From positions 1 through 51,765 of the forward strand of contig NZ_JABWDV010000311.1 of the NCBI RefSeq assembly GCF_013362995.1: 51,765 nt of DNA. Reading direction: 5' to 3'. The notes below the pieces were generated by a model. That model worked only from the letters and a program-made list of their open reading frames with translations, was not told the DNA's origin and made no database searches. A program made the translations under genes and the position numbers. Positions 51,400 to 51,765 of the stretch are shown one piece after another; position 1 is the first letter of the stretch; the number at the start of each line of letters is the position of its first letter. Origin of the DNA: Streptomyces sp. TRM64462 (GTDB taxonomy: Bacteria > Actinomycetota > Actinomycetes > Streptomycetales > Streptomycetaceae).

Positions 51400-51765
51400 A
51401 TGGCCGAGCGCGGAAAGCGGGCCGGGCGCGACCGGGAGCACCAGCGGTCCGACGACTATCCGCGGCAGGAGAACGAACGGGCGGAGGACCCCGAAAGACC
51501 GAGGGGCCACGAGCGGCGCGGCAGCAGCGGCGGCCCGCCGCCGCCCCCGCACGACGACCTCCCGGGGCTGCTCGCCACCCTGGGGCGGTACCTGGAGGGC
51601 CACGCCCCCGAGGACATCGTCGTCCTGCTGCGCCAGGAGATCGAACGCCGCGAGTTCCGCGCGTACGCCGACGGCTGGCGCGACGCCGCCGACGCGTACG
51701 AGACCGCCCTCCGGGAGGCCCGCGCCGCCGCCGGCGCCCGCACCCTCCGGCTCGTCGGGCGCGGG
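51400..51765 (+). CDS. Hypothetical protein, cut by the window edge (partial)
   Basis: 122 codons are visible from ATG 51400 (MAERGKRAGRDREHQRSD) with no stop. It is hydrophilic and Arg/Glu/Asp-rich at first, then has a Pro run, then a helical region with EGHAPEDIVVLLRQEIERREF and AYADGWRDAADAYETALREAR. No family recognised. It follows the XRE gene on the same strand and may still belong to the phage-like region or be the first chromosomal gene before rpsL. Confidence 0.6.
   Translation, partial: MAERGKRAGRDREHQRSDDYPRQENERAEDPERPRGHERRGSSGGPPPPPHDDLPGLLATLGRYLEGHAPEDIVVLLRQEIERREFRAYADGWRDAADAYETALREARAAAGARTLRLVGRG

Noticed and set aside
33152..51765. Complete inducible prophage
   Set aside because: No terminase, portal, capsid, integrase or replication gene and no att repeats were seen. 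The right edge is cut, so this is a statement about the window only.
33152..51765. Contractile injection system or R-type tailocin
   Set aside because: No sheath, baseplate wedge, VgrG-like spike or AAA+ ATPase; the tube, G/G-T and Dit arrangement is that of a flexible non-contractile tail.

Overview
The window is high-GC actinobacterial DNA and almost certainly comes from a Streptomyces chromosome. The evidence is frequent GTG/TTG starts with GTGA and ATGA stop-start overlaps, the gene order murB / add / aspC / tRNA-Trp / secE-nusG-rplK-rplA / rplJ-rplL / rpoB-rpoC, the UPF0336-type MaoC pair beside rpmG, and a WhiB-family gene. All assignments come from reading the sequence and recalling families; no database search was possible.

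Layout. (1) 1-8100: the distal part of a complex I (NADH:quinone oxidoreductase) operon, nuoH-I-J-K-L-M-N, with overlapping start and stop codons and one truncated gene at the left edge. It resembles the accessory nuo cluster that Streptomyces carries in addition to the full 14-gene set. (2) 8282-9537: a HtpX-type membrane protease and a YccF-domain membrane protein. (3) 9640-11796 (minus): a decayed amino-acid permease remnant, an alkB-ogt DNA alkylation repair pair, and yajQ. (4) 11994-19894: tRNA-Tyr, -Thr, -Met and -Trp, an NAD(P)H-binding protein, a cytosine-deaminase-like protein that has lost key catalytic residues, rpmG, two MaoC-fold dehydratase subunits, murB, adenosine deaminase and an aspartate aminotransferase. 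(5) 19996-33089: the transcription/translation core, secE, nusG, rplK, rplA, a lipoprotein, rplJ-rplL behind an L10-type leader, and rpoB-rpoC.

(6) 33152-51765: the accessory region, placed directly after the rpoC terminator, where Streptomyces chromosomes normally continue within a few genes to rpsL. Read right to left on the minus strand it is an ordered non-contractile (siphophage-type) tail and lysis module: tail completion protein, tail tube, chaperones G and G-T joined by a -1 frameshift, a coiled-coil protein, two tandem tape measures, two distal-tail proteins alternating with three fibre/tip proteins, a Tal-like protein, a spike-like protein, an amidase endolysin, a holin and an XhlA-like protein. 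I see no terminase, portal, capsid, integrase, replication gene, contractile sheath or AAA+ ATPase. A regulatory block (WhiB-like, zinc-ribbon protein, small HTH protein, XRE repressor) sits at the upstream end. Repeated TTGCG-type inverted motifs overlap the candidate promoters of the tail operon and of the regulators. A reversed gene for a degenerate von Willebrand A-like protein interrupts the tail operon at its most AT-rich point.

My reading is that region 6 is a domesticated, repressor-controlled, F-type tailocin-like particle with its own release cassette and several receptor-binding tips. This is the most likely previously undescribed system in the window; its activity and targets are unknown.
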